This document shows positions 27,076-35,075 of a DNA stretch of 64,000 bases, one piece after another. This stretch comes from Alistipes sp. (GTDB lineage: Bacteria > Bacteroidota > Bacteroidia > Bacteroidales > Rikenellaceae). The stretch covers positions 1 through 64,000 of the forward strand of contig JAFZHB010000002.1 in the NCBI GenBank assembly GCA_017555105.1, given 5' to 3'. Within the stretch, counting starts at the first letter, position 1. Each line of letters starts with the position of its first letter. The translations under genes were made by a program, and so were the position numbers. The notes beneath the pieces are model-generated. The model was given only the letters and a program-made list of their open reading frames with translations. It was not told the DNA's origin and searched no databases.

Positions 27076-29157
27076 TTACGGCAGCGGATTCAGCCCCTCC
27101 CAGCGTACATCCCAGGTGCCATCCTTCGGGAAGCCGGGGTTCTTCTCCTCGCAGCCATCCCAGCCGGCACACATCAGGGCGATCGTGGTCAGCAGACCGC
27201 CGTTGCCGGGCAGGTAGCAGCGCAGACGCTGATCCTGGTAGTTGTGTCCGTTGGGTAGGTAGGTGTTCGTGCGCTTATCCATCAAGAGTGCCGATACGGC
27301 ATTCTCGGGGATACCCAGACGCACCGCATTCATCGCTACCATCGGGTAGTCCCAGCCCCAGGTCTCGTCCCAATTCCAGTTGTCCCAGATCCACTTCTGC
27401 GTCTGCTTCATGATCTCGGGGTCAACCAGCTCGGTCTGCGGGAAGATGCCCACAGCACCCAACACGGCGGGGTGGTCCGAGGTAAAACGGATATCCTCAT
27501 AGGTCTCGGGTGCGGTTTCGGCCGCCAGGTAGAGACCATCTTTTGCCGTCAGCGGCGAGAGCTTGGCGATCAGGTCGTCCCACTCGGCTACGCGCTCCAG
27601 GCCGCGACGCTCGCGCCACAGCTGGGCGAGGGTCATGGCGTGGTGCCAATAGACGAGCTCATAGGGCGGATTGACCGTCTCGGCAGCACGCAGTGTCTCC
27701 TGTGCGGGGATGATGCCGCGCAACTCATAGCGATCCAGTTCGGCGTTGTAGTCGGCAAAGTCATACATCCACTCGGCCGTCTCGTCCACCAGACCGCCAA
27801 ACTGCTCGATCCACTCCTGCGAGGGGTTGGCGCGATAGACCAACTCGGCGAGGTAGATCAGGTGCGGCTGCTGCCAAATGAGGAACGAACCGGTCTTCGA
27901 GGGAGCTTCCATGGCCGAGGGATCGGTCATCTTCATCCAACGCAGACCCTTGAAGCCCTGACGCTCGGCGATGCCGCGGGCGATCGGGGCGGCGGTGTGG
28001 TACCAGGCGAGGCTCTTCTGGAGCAGCTCGGCGTGGCCAAAGAGCGGGAAGTGAGCCTGGTGCCAGTAGATCATCTCGAGGTGGAACTTGCCGAACCACG
28101 AGTTGTAGGTCAGACCCGTCTCCTGCGGGGGTACATGGCCGGCACACTGTACCGCTAAGAGGTACTGCGAGAGTACCACGCGACGCTCCAGTTCGCTGGC
28201 ACGCGGATCGGTGCAGTGGCTGAAATCTACGATACCGCCCTGCTCCCAGAAGTTGTTCCAATAGGCTCTTGCGGCTGCGCCTACAAGGGTCGGATCGCCC
28301 GTCTCGACCTCCGCTTCGGGGGTGTAGTGTGCGGCCAGTGTCCACTGATCGTCGGCCGGCTCGATGCGGAGTGCATTGCGACCGATCGATGCGATCGATG
28401 CCTTGCCCACCCAATTCAGGTGGAGGTAGTAGGTTGTCTCATCAAGCGTGCGGCGGATGATGGCGCCCTGCTCACTCGTGGCAATGAGCTCGCTCTGGTG
28501 CTTCTCGTCGGCTGCCCAGTCGCAGCCATCGTCGGTGTGCTGTCCCGTAGGGTAGGCGAAGCGTACGATCAGCGCGCGGTGGCTCTTGTCGGAGATGGTG
28601 GCCGTGTAACGATCACACTCGGGATCGACGCTCGTGGCAACGAGGATCGGGTTGCCCTCCACCTCGAAGTAGGAGCGAATCTCACCGCCATAGAGGTCGA
28701 GCTCCTGGTCGATCGCCTTGACATCGGCAGGCGTCAGCCCCTCGAAACCAATCACGCCAAGGTGCAGGCGGTGGGGGTTCATGCGATACCAGTCGGCAGC
28801 ACCCTTGCCGCGACCCTCCTTGGGCTGTGTGGCGTAGAGCTCCGTGTGGCCATGACCGAAGTCATAGGGACGCCAGCTCTCCTCGTGACGATACTGCTCG
28901 GGATTGGAAAACGAGTGCCAGCCCCAATCGCTCTGCGTGCCGAGGGGCACACCTTTGCTGTAGAGCTCGGGGAAGGTTTGCAGACCCGTTACATCGACCG
29001 TGACAGCAAAACCGCCGTTACCGACCGTCAACGAGGCGAGCGTGTCGATCGCCGTGATGTGCGGATTGTTGCGCTCGAGCAGCGCCACGCGGTTGATTTT
29101 GTTCGTCGAGCAGCTGATCATGCAGAGCGCAGCCGCAGCAAGCAAGATTTTCTTCAT
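27076..29157 (-). CDS. Six-hairpin glycosidase-like lipoprotein (GH65/GH95-like)
   Basis: Start placed at 29157, giving MKKILLAAAALCMISC with a lipobox. The frame is open 55 codons further upstream, but that part overlaps the GH105 gene. The 693-residue protein has an N-terminal beta-sandwich (TVGNGGFAVTVDVTGLQTFP, close to the GH65 N-terminal domain) and a helical-hairpin domain rich in Trp and His (TYNSWFGKFHLEMIYWHQAHF, WDNWNWDETWGWDYPM). A Glu in GIIPAQETLRAA may be catalytic. I cannot name the family firmly. Its operon with GH105 and pectate lyase suggests a pectin side-chain or oligosaccharide substrate. Confidence 0.7.
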   Translation of the reverse strand: MKKILLAAAALCMISCSTNKINRVALLERNNPHITAIDTLASLTVGNGGFAVTVDVTGLQTFPELYSKGVPLGTQSDWGWHSFSNPEQYRHEESWRPYDFGHGHTELYATQPKEGRGKGAADWYRMNPHRLHLGVIGFEGLTPADVKAIDQELDLYGGEIRSYFEVEGNPILVATSVDPECDRYTATISDKSHRALIVRFAYPTGQHTDDGCDWAADEKHQSELIATSEQGAIIRRTLDETTYYLHLNWVGKASIASIGRNALRIEPADDQWTLAAHYTPEAEVETGDPTLVGAAARAYWNNFWEQGGIVDFSHCTDPRASELERRVVLSQYLLAVQCAGHVPPQETGLTYNSWFGKFHLEMIYWHQAHFPLFGHAELLQKSLAWYHTAAPIARGIAERQGFKGLRWMKMTDPSAMEAPSKTGSFLIWQQPHLIYLAELVYRANPSQEWIEQFGGLVDETAEWMYDFADYNAELDRYELRGIIPAQETLRAAETVNPPYELVYWHHAMTLAQLWRERRGLERVAEWDDLIAKLSPLTAKDGLYLAAETAPETYEDIRFTSDHPAVLGAVGIFPQTELVDPEIMKQTQKWIWDNWNWDETWGWDYPMVAMNAVRLGIPENAVSALLMDKRTNTYLPNGHNYQDQRLRCYLPGNGGLLTTIALMCAGWDGCEEKNPGFPKDGTWDVRWEGLNPLP

Positions 29158-29188
29158 GAGATAGGTTATTTTTGTTTGTTGATTTTTT

Positions 29189-30370
29189 TTACTTTTCCAG
29201 TTCGATGCAGGCCATGATGAAGGGCCCCGTGGCCTTGGCGTCGTTGTCGTGAACACGCTCATTGATGTAGTACTCGAACGAGCCGTCGCGATAGGGATTA
29301 CCACCCAGTCCACCAACAGCACAACACTGTGTCAGCGAAAGCGTTCCGTCTTCGAGTTCGAGCATCAATTTATCTTTGATGGCCGCCAGCGCTTCGATGG
29401 CATTTTTGCGGTACTTGCGGTCGATGTAACCCTTGTTTACAGCCTTAGCCAGGGCGTACATAAACTGTGTGGTGACGGAGGCTTCGGGGTAGTTACCCTC
29501 GCGTTCGGGGCAGTCCATCACCTGATACCAAAGACCCCCACGCTGGTACTTCACGACGGCTGCGGCTAACCCCTCTACATAGCCGATAATCTCCGTGCGA
29601 TCGGGATGCGTGGCGGGGATGAAGTCGAGGTTGTCGACCAGGGCCATGAACCACCAACCGATCGAGCGACCCCAGAAGGAGGGCGAGTGACCCGTTGCGG
29701 GGTCGGCCCAACGCTGCGAGCGACTCTCGTCCCAGGCATGGTGGTAGAGCCCCGTGGCGGGATCGTGCGTGTGGAGGTGGCAGAGCTTGATCTGCTTGAC
29801 GGCCTCTTCGATCCACTGCGGCTCGTTGAAGGTGGCACCGTATTGTGCCAAGAAGGGGGAGCACATGTAGAGCCCGTCGAGCCACATTTGGTGCTCGTAG
29901 CGCAGCTTATGCCAAAAACCGCCATCCGAGGTGCGTGGTTGGTGGCGCACCTGCTCAAGCAGCGCCTCCATCGCCTTGCGGTACTTCTCCTTGCCCGTCA
30001 CGGCATAGCAGTCGAAGAGGTACTTGCCCGAGTTGATGAAGTCGAGGTTGTACTTCAGGGGCTCGTAGCGGTGAATCTCACCCGCTTCGTTGACGAGCGT
30101 GTCGGCTAACTTCTCAACATAGTCGAAGTAGAAACGATCGCCCGTCTGCTGCCAAACGGCCAACATCGCCGAGCAGCCGACACCTTGCGAGTAGCCGAAG
30201 AAGGGGGCGGTGCAGTAGTCGAGCATCCAGGCCTCGGGGAAGCGGCTGATTTCGGAGTCGGCAAAGCGTTTGGCATAGCCCTTTTCAACGGGATTTTTGG
30301 CTGATGCGGAGGTTGCGCTGCCGATGATCAGCGTGGCCATAAGCGCGGTAAAGAGGCTTCTCATGTTCAA
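29189..30370 (-). CDS. Unsaturated rhamnogalacturonyl hydrolase, GH105
   Basis: Removes the 4,5-unsaturated uronate left by pectin lyases from oligosaccharide ends. 393 residues with a signal peptide (cut near ATSASA), so it is probably periplasmic. GH105/YteR signatures are present: the catalytic Asp in HQMWLDGLYM (Asp165), WGRSIGWWFMALVD, PEASVTTQFMYAL and the C-terminal VHDNDAKATGPFI. First gene of the four-gene pectin operon, with a consensus promoter. Starts at 30370 or 30364 are both possible (MNMRS). Confidence 0.9.
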   Translation of the reverse strand: MNMRSLFTALMATLIIGSATSASAKNPVEKGYAKRFADSEISRFPEAWMLDYCTAPFFGYSQGVGCSAMLAVWQQTGDRFYFDYVEKLADTLVNEAGEIHRYEPLKYNLDFINSGKYLFDCYAVTGKEKYRKAMEALLEQVRHQPRTSDGGFWHKLRYEHQMWLDGLYMCSPFLAQYGATFNEPQWIEEAVKQIKLCHLHTHDPATGLYHHAWDESRSQRWADPATGHSPSFWGRSIGWWFMALVDNLDFIPATHPDRTEIIGYVEGLAAAVVKYQRGGLWYQVMDCPEREGNYPEASVTTQFMYALAKAVNKGYIDRKYRKNAIEALAAIKDKLMLELEDGTLSLTQCCAVGGLGGNPYRDGSFEYYINERVHDNDAKATGPFIMACIELEK

Positions 30371-30398
30371 AAAAAGAGGAATCGTGAAAATGTTTCTA

Positions 30399-30430
30399 CA
30401 AAAATAGGTTTTCCGGGCGAATTTTCCAAA
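30399..30430 (-). promoter_or_regulatory. Promoter of the GH105-GH65like-PL1-DUF4450 operon
   Basis: Minus-strand TTTG (30427-30430), a 20-base spacer, then TATTTTTG (30399-30406), 29 bases before the start. Full consensus. The sequence GAAAATGT occurs at 30386 and 30473, and GGAAATGT at 30442, across this divergent region. Confidence 0.75.
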
Positions 30431-30462
30431 CCCGCTTATGCGGAAATGTAGAGATTCTTTCT

Positions 30463-30470
30463 TATCTTTG
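30463..30470 (+). promoter_or_regulatory. Probable -7 element for the acidic protein / rsmI run
   Basis: Plus-strand TATCTTTG, 23 bases before the ATG at 30493. No TTTG at the expected -33 spacing. Confidence 0.5.
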
Positions 30471-30492
30471 CCGAAAATGTAATACCGTGATC

Positions 30493-31755
30493 ATGGATCT
30501 GAAAACCCTGCAATCCGAATTGAATCGTCTGCACTCGCTCGTTGAGCAGTGGCAGACCCCCGAAGATATCACACCCATCGAGCGCGACCTGGTCAAGGCT
30601 CGTCTGCGCGAGATCTACGAGGCGCTCTGCTTCGACCTGCAAGGCGCAGTAGCCGAGCCGATGCCGATCGTGTCGCAGTCGGCGGTTGAGGCGACGACGC
30701 CCGTGGCAGAACCCGAGCCGATGGCCGAGGAGGAGGTTGCCCCCTTCCAGGCGGAGGAGACGGCGGAGGAGACGATTGCTCCGTTCGATGCGGCTGCCTT
30801 TATTGCGCTTGACTCGCTGCTCGAGGATGTGGCGGTTGAGCCCATCGAGACGGCTGTTGAGCCTGTTGAGGAGGAGTCTGCTTTTGAGCCCGAAGAGGAG
30901 GAGAGTGAACCGATCGAAACGCTTGTTGAAGAACCCGTTGCAGAGGAGGTTTCCGAGCCCGTAGAGGAGGCGCCGATGCCCGCAGAAGAGCCGGAGATGG
31001 CCGTCGAGGAGACTCCTGCCGTAGAGGTGCAGTCGAGTGCCAAGGAGGAGGTTGCACCCCTTGAGGAGAAGACCCCCTCGGTAGTAGAGACCGCCAAAGG
31101 CGATGTCGGCATGCCGACCGTGCAGAGCCTCTTTGGTGAGGAGGAGGCTATCGTGCGCCACCGCCACAAGCAGCGCGTTATCATGTCGCTCTACGATGCG
31201 ACGCCCGAACCGCCCAAGCAGAGCGAGCCGGAGATTAAGATCGAGACGCTACTCCCGCCCCAAAGCGAGGTGATCGTGGTGGAGGCCGAGCCCGAGGTGA
31301 TCGAGATGTCGGAGGAGGAGCTAACGCAAACGCCCGCTCCGTCGGTGGTGGCTACGGCTGCAGCCGAGGTTGCAGAACCGATCGTGGAGAGTCTCGCACC
31401 GCAGGAGGAGGTTGCTCCCTTTGCGGAGGAGACGCCTACGCCTACGCTGGGGGAGTCGATGCCTTATGTGCAGACGCTGGGCGATAAGTTCGCTGCCGAG
31501 CTGGAGGTGTCGGAGGTGCGTCGTGAGCCGGTTACCGACCTGCGTCGTGCCGTGAGCTTCAACGACAAATTCCTCCTTATTCAGGAACTTTTCAATGGCA
31601 ACGGATCGCTCTACGAGATTACGATTCGTCGCCTGAACGAGTTTGATAACTTTGATGACTGCATGATCTACATCGCTGAGAACTTCGCTTGGAATCCCAA
31701 CTCGGATGGAGCGAAGCTGATGATGGATCTTCTGGAGCGTAAATTCCTGCAATAG
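30493..31755 (+). CDS. Acidic Glu/Pro-rich protein of unknown function with conserved C-terminal domain
   Basis: 420 residues from the ATG at 30493 (a GTG two codons upstream is possible). An N-terminal helical segment (MDLKTLQSELNRLHSLVEQW) is followed by about 270 residues of low-complexity acidic sequence full of Glu, Pro, Val and Ala (for example VEEPVAEEVSEPVEEAP). It ends in a compact ~75-residue domain (DLRRAVSFNDKFLLIQELFNG ... NFAWNPNSDGAKLMMDLLER). Similar tails occur in Bacteroidetes proteins without known function. No signal peptide. It lies one base before rsmI and may be co-translated. Role unknown. Confidence 0.8.
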   Translation: MDLKTLQSELNRLHSLVEQWQTPEDITPIERDLVKARLREIYEALCFDLQGAVAEPMPIVSQSAVEATTPVAEPEPMAEEEVAPFQAEETAEETIAPFDAAAFIALDSLLEDVAVEPIETAVEPVEEESAFEPEEEESEPIETLVEEPVAEEVSEPVEEAPMPAEEPEMAVEETPAVEVQSSAKEEVAPLEEKTPSVVETAKGDVGMPTVQSLFGEEEAIVRHRHKQRVIMSLYDATPEPPKQSEPEIKIETLLPPQSEVIVVEAEPEVIEMSEEELTQTPAPSVVATAAAEVAEPIVESLAPQEEVAPFAEETPTPTLGESMPYVQTLGDKFAAELEVSEVRREPVTDLRRAVSFNDKFLLIQELFNGNGSLYEITIRRLNEFDNFDDCMIYIAENFAWNPNSDGAKLMMDLLERKFLQ

Positions 31756-31756
31756 C

Positions 31757-32473
31757 ATGGCAAAACTATATCTGGTGCCGACACCGATCGGCAACCTCGA
31801 CGACATCACGCTGCGGGCGATCAATGTTCTGCGTTCGGTCGATCTGATCTTGGCCGAGGATACGCGAACCACCTCCTTCTTGTTGAAGCATTTGGGTATC
31901 GAGAAGCCGCTTCGCTCGCACCACAAATTCAACGAACACGCCACGGCTCAGCTCTTCATGGAGACGGTTGAGGCAGGGCGCGATGTGGCGCTGGTCTCCG
32001 ATGCTGGCACGCCGGGCATCTCCGATCCGGGCTTCTTGTTGGTGCGGACCTGCGTTGAACAAGGTGTTGAAGTGGAGACCCTCCCGGGCCCCACGGCGCT
32101 CATCCCTGCGCTGGTCAATAGCGGATTTCCGTGCGATCGTTTCTGCTTCGAGGGTTTCCTCCCCCAGAAGAAGGGTCGCATGAAGCAGCTGCAGCGCTGC
32201 GCCGAGGAGGAGCGCACGATGATCTTCTACGAGTCGCCCTACCGTGTGGTAAAGTGCCTCGAGCAGTTTGCCGAGGTCTTTGGTGAGGATCGTCCGATCA
32301 GCGTTTCGCGCGAGCTGACGAAGAAGTTCGAGCAGACCGTGCGCGGTACGATTGGTGAGGTCTTGGCTCACTTCCGCGAGCACGAGCCGAAGGGCGAGTT
32401 TGTGCTGGTGGTGCAGGGTAAGACGCGTAAAAAGAAACATTCAGAAGAAACCGATACCGAAGACGATGATTAA
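31757..32473 (+). CDS. rsmI: 16S rRNA (cytidine-1402 2'-O)-methyltransferase RsmI
   Basis: SAM-dependent methyltransferase that modifies C1402 in the ribosomal decoding centre. 238 residues, slightly short of the ~280 in E. coli, with the compact Bacteroidetes form. Motifs are LYLVPTPIGNLDDITLRA at the start, LAEDTRTT, and the SAM loop LVSDAGTPGISDPGFLLV. The last eight bases overlap the following acyltransferase gene. Confidence 0.95.
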   Translation: MAKLYLVPTPIGNLDDITLRAINVLRSVDLILAEDTRTTSFLLKHLGIEKPLRSHHKFNEHATAQLFMETVEAGRDVALVSDAGTPGISDPGFLLVRTCVEQGVEVETLPGPTALIPALVNSGFPCDRFCFEGFLPQKKGRMKQLQRCAEEERTMIFYESPYRVVKCLEQFAEVFGEDRPISVSRELTKKFEQTVRGTIGEVLAHFREHEPKGEFVLVVQGKTRKKKHSEETDTEDDD

Positions 32474-33380
32474 GATCGAAGAACTTACCGTGATGCAGCG
32501 CATCGGCCTCGAACTCTTGTGGGCTGCTGCGTGGGTATTCTCCATTTTGCCCTACTGGTTCAAATTCTATGTAGTCGAGCCGATCCTCTATTTCGTGCTC
32601 TGTCATGTGGTGCACTATCGTCGTAAGGTTATTTTGCAGAACCTCCACAACTCCTTCCCCGAGAAGAGTGAAGAACAGATTGCGGCGATTATGAAGGGCT
32701 TCTACCATAACTTGGCCGAGATATTTGTCGGTACCTTTAACATGGCACACATGCCCGATAAGAAGATCCGCCGCTACTTCCGCACGCGCAACTTCGAGGA
32801 GTTGACTCGTGCTGTTGCAGGGCAGGATATCATCGTAGCCTTTGCCCACCACGGCCTTTGGGAACTGGGTGTTTTCTGGTCGTGGGAGAATCCTACACAC
32901 GAGTCGTTGGGCGTTTATCATCAGCTCCGCTCGAAGGTGTTGGACCTCTTCTATCAGCGTCTGAGATCGACCAACTACTCCGTGCCGGTGCAGAAGAAGG
33001 AGTCGATGCGCTTCTATCTGAAACACCGCAAGGAGGGCTATCGCGGCCGTAAGTTGGCCTTTGGTCTGGTGGCCGATCAGAATCCGCCGCGCCGTCCCGA
33101 TGCTCATTGGTATCGCTTCCTGAATCAGGATACGGTCTTCTTCGATGGTGCCGAGCAGCTTGCTACGCGCTATCACCTGCCCGTCTACTTCGCTCCGATG
33201 TATCGTGTAGGCAAAGGACGCTATGAGATGGAATTCCAACTCATGTACGATGGAGTAGAAGAGCTACCCGAGCATGAGGTTACGGAACGATATGTGCGTA
33301 GACTGGAGGAGATGATCCGTCAGGCACCCGAGCTTTGGATGTGGTCGCACCGTCGTTGGAAGCAGAAGCGTCATGCATAA
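32466..33380 (+). CDS. Lipid A biosynthesis acyltransferase (LpxL/HtrB family)
   Basis: Inner-membrane acyltransferase that adds a secondary acyl chain to lipid A. Start placed at 32466 (MIKIEELTVMQRIG), 304 residues, overlapping rsmI by eight bases; a longer open frame upstream lies inside rsmI. An N-terminal membrane segment (LLWAAAWVFSILPYWFKF) precedes the catalytic HX4E motif in FAHHGLWELGVF. Downstream is LVADQNPPRRPDAHWYRF. Bacteroidetes usually carry one such gene, making a penta-acylated lipid A. The next gene starts within it. Confidence 0.92.
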   Translation: MIKIEELTVMQRIGLELLWAAAWVFSILPYWFKFYVVEPILYFVLCHVVHYRRKVILQNLHNSFPEKSEEQIAAIMKGFYHNLAEIFVGTFNMAHMPDKKIRRYFRTRNFEELTRAVAGQDIIVAFAHHGLWELGVFWSWENPTHESLGVYHQLRSKVLDLFYQRLRSTNYSVPVQKKESMRFYLKHRKEGYRGRKLAFGLVADQNPPRRPDAHWYRFLNQDTVFFDGAEQLATRYHLPVYFAPMYRVGKGRYEMEFQLMYDGVEELPEHEVTERYVRRLEEMIRQAPELWMWSHRRWKQKRHA

Positions 33381-34386
33381 AGTCAGTATTGTCATCCTCA
33401 ATTGGAATGGAGAGGCGCACCTGCGCCGCTTCCTGCCGAGCGTAGTTGCCTCGGCAGCGGGCGTGGCACAGGTTGTCGTGGCCGATAACGGCTCGACCGA
33501 TGGTTCGGTGGAGTTGTTGCGGAGGGAGTTCCCGTCGGTTGAGGTGATCGAGCTGGATCGCAACTACGGCTTTGCCGAGGGGTACAATCGCGCCCTGCAG
33601 ACGGTGGAGGCCGAGTATGTGATTTTGCTAAACTCCGATGTCGAGACCCCGAAAGGGTGGATCGAGCCGCTTGTGGCGACGCTCGATGCGCACCCCGAGG
33701 TGGCGGCTTGCGCACCGAAACTGCGCTCCTCGGAACACCGCGAGGCGTTTGAATATGCCGGTGCGGCTGGCGGTTATATCGACTACTTGGGCTACCCGTT
33801 TTGTCGAGGGCGTCTGTTGCGCTCGATCGAACGCGATGAGGGGCAGTATGAGGATGCCCGCTCGCTCTTTTGGGTCTCGGGTGCAGCCTTCTGCTGTCGA
33901 TTGTCCTGCTACCGTCAGTTGGGTGGCTTCGATGGCGATTTCTTTGCCCACATGGAGGAGATCGACCTCTCGTGGCGTATGCAGCTCGCCGGATGGCAGG
34001 TGCGTATTGTTCCCGAAAGTGTTGTCTACCACTATGGCGGCGGCACCTTGCAAACCGACTCCCCGCGTAAGATCTTCCTCAATCACCGCAACAACCTTGC
34101 AATGCTCTTGAAGTGTGCCTCCACCGGGCAGTTGATCGTGGCACTGTTGCTGCGTCCGTCGCTCGATCAGTTGGCTGCGCTTACCTACCTGCTGCAAGGG
34201 CATGTGGCAAACTTTTGGGCTGTATATCGTGCTTGGGCGTCGTTCCTCGGACGATTGGGAAGCCTTTGCCGCAAGCGTCGTGCAGTGCAGCGCCTCGGCG
34301 ATGCTTCGCAGCATATCTATCGCGGCTCACTCCTTTGGCGTTACCTGTGGGGTTGCCGCACCTTCTCTCAATTGATCCGTAAATAA
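33373..34386 (+). CDS. Family 2 glycosyltransferase
   Basis: 337-residue GT-A fold enzyme, likely cytoplasmic and membrane-associated, transferring a sugar from a nucleotide donor to an envelope glycan. The N-terminus is classic (VSIVILNWNGEAHLRRFLPS, VVVADNGSTDGSVELL), with the DXD-like metal site in YVILLNSDVETP and the acceptor-side FFAHMEEIDLSWRMQLAG, as in rhamnosyltransferase-like enzymes. A C-terminal hydrophobic part follows. It overlaps the acyltransferase gene by eight bases, suggesting a coupled lipid A/LPS role. Donor and acceptor unknown. Confidence 0.88.
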   Translation: MHKVSIVILNWNGEAHLRRFLPSVVASAAGVAQVVVADNGSTDGSVELLRREFPSVEVIELDRNYGFAEGYNRALQTVEAEYVILLNSDVETPKGWIEPLVATLDAHPEVAACAPKLRSSEHREAFEYAGAAGGYIDYLGYPFCRGRLLRSIERDEGQYEDARSLFWVSGAAFCCRLSCYRQLGGFDGDFFAHMEEIDLSWRMQLAGWQVRIVPESVVYHYGGGTLQTDSPRKIFLNHRNNLAMLLKCASTGQLIVALLLRPSLDQLAALTYLLQGHVANFWAVYRAWASFLGRLGSLCRKRRAVQRLGDASQHIYRGSLLWRYLWGCRTFSQLIRK

Positions 34387-34399
34387 TAAGGAAGCGCCT

Positions 34400-35023
34400 A
34401 TGTGGAGCAGCGTGATCAGCATCTGGCGCCGATATGGCTTGCGAGGCATTGCGTGCAAAGTGCGTGATAAGGCTTTGCGTGTGATGGGGCTCGATCTGCA
34501 GCAGATGGATCTCCTGGCACATCGGATCGAGGAGCGGCCTGATGAACACGCCTTGCCTCCCTATCGTGAACTTTTTTGGGAGGATTTCGAGGCGCATCGA
34601 GGCGATGATCCTGCCTGGTTCACCGAGGAGAAGATGGCCAAGATCGCTCGCTGGTTTCGTCCACCCGGCACACGCGCTTTCGGTTGCTTTGTGGAGGGGC
34701 GTTTGGTCGCTTATGGCTGGACTTCGGAGTGTTACCTCGGCTATTCGAAGCGCACTTTGCGCGAGGGGGATGGCTATCTGTGGGATGGCTATACACATCC
34801 CGATTTCCGTGGTCAGGGGTGGCATGGCGCGTTGATCCGCATTCGCGAGGAGGAGTTGCGTCGTGCAGGAAAGCGGCGCGCCTTAACGCTGGTAGCCGAC
34901 TTTAATAGAGCTTCGCGCCGCGGTTTCCAGCGTAATGGCTATACCCCTCTGGAGCGATGTTGTTTCGGACGACGGTGGGGGAGAGCCTTCTCGACGATGA
35001 CCTATCCCGATACCAAAAACTAA
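34400..35023 (+). CDS. GNAT-family N-acetyltransferase
   Basis: 207 residues. The C-terminal half has the acetyl-CoA fold: LVAYGWTSECYLGY, then the motif A region DGYTHPDFRGQGWHGALIRI and RAGKRRALTLVADFN followed by NRASRRGFQRNGY. The N-terminal ~90 residues (YGLRGIACKVRDKALR) are less familiar and may bind the acceptor. It follows the glycosyltransferase by 13 bases and ends the block, so it may acylate an envelope sugar or lipid, by inference. The stop codon lies at the start of a strong terminator. Confidence 0.85.
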   Translation: MWSSVISIWRRYGLRGIACKVRDKALRVMGLDLQQMDLLAHRIEERPDEHALPPYRELFWEDFEAHRGDDPAWFTEEKMAKIARWFRPPGTRAFGCFVEGRLVAYGWTSECYLGYSKRTLREGDGYLWDGYTHPDFRGQGWHGALIRIREEELRRAGKRRALTLVADFNRASRRGFQRNGYTPLERCCFGRRWGRAFSTMTYPDTKN

Positions 35024-35061
35024 GGGCTACTAAGGAAAACCTTAATAGCCCTTCATTTTTT
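35022..35061 (+). terminator. Terminator of the rsmI-acyltransferase-GT2-GNAT run
   Basis: 14-base arms (35022-35035, 35040-35053) with one mismatch and an AAAA loop, then a T run. The convergent glnS gene ends just beyond. Confidence 0.85.
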
Positions 35062-35075
35062 TTACTCTTTAGATT

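Noticed and set aside
29158..29322. N-terminal extension of the GH65-like protein
   Set aside because: It overlaps the GH105 3' end and would bury a good lipoprotein signal peptide 55 residues inside.
30380..30485. Operator made of the GAAAATGT-type repeats between the GH105 operon and the acidic-protein gene
   Set aside because: Three short AT-rich matches with uneven spacing in a 100-base AT-rich gap are close to chance. Noted with the promoter only.
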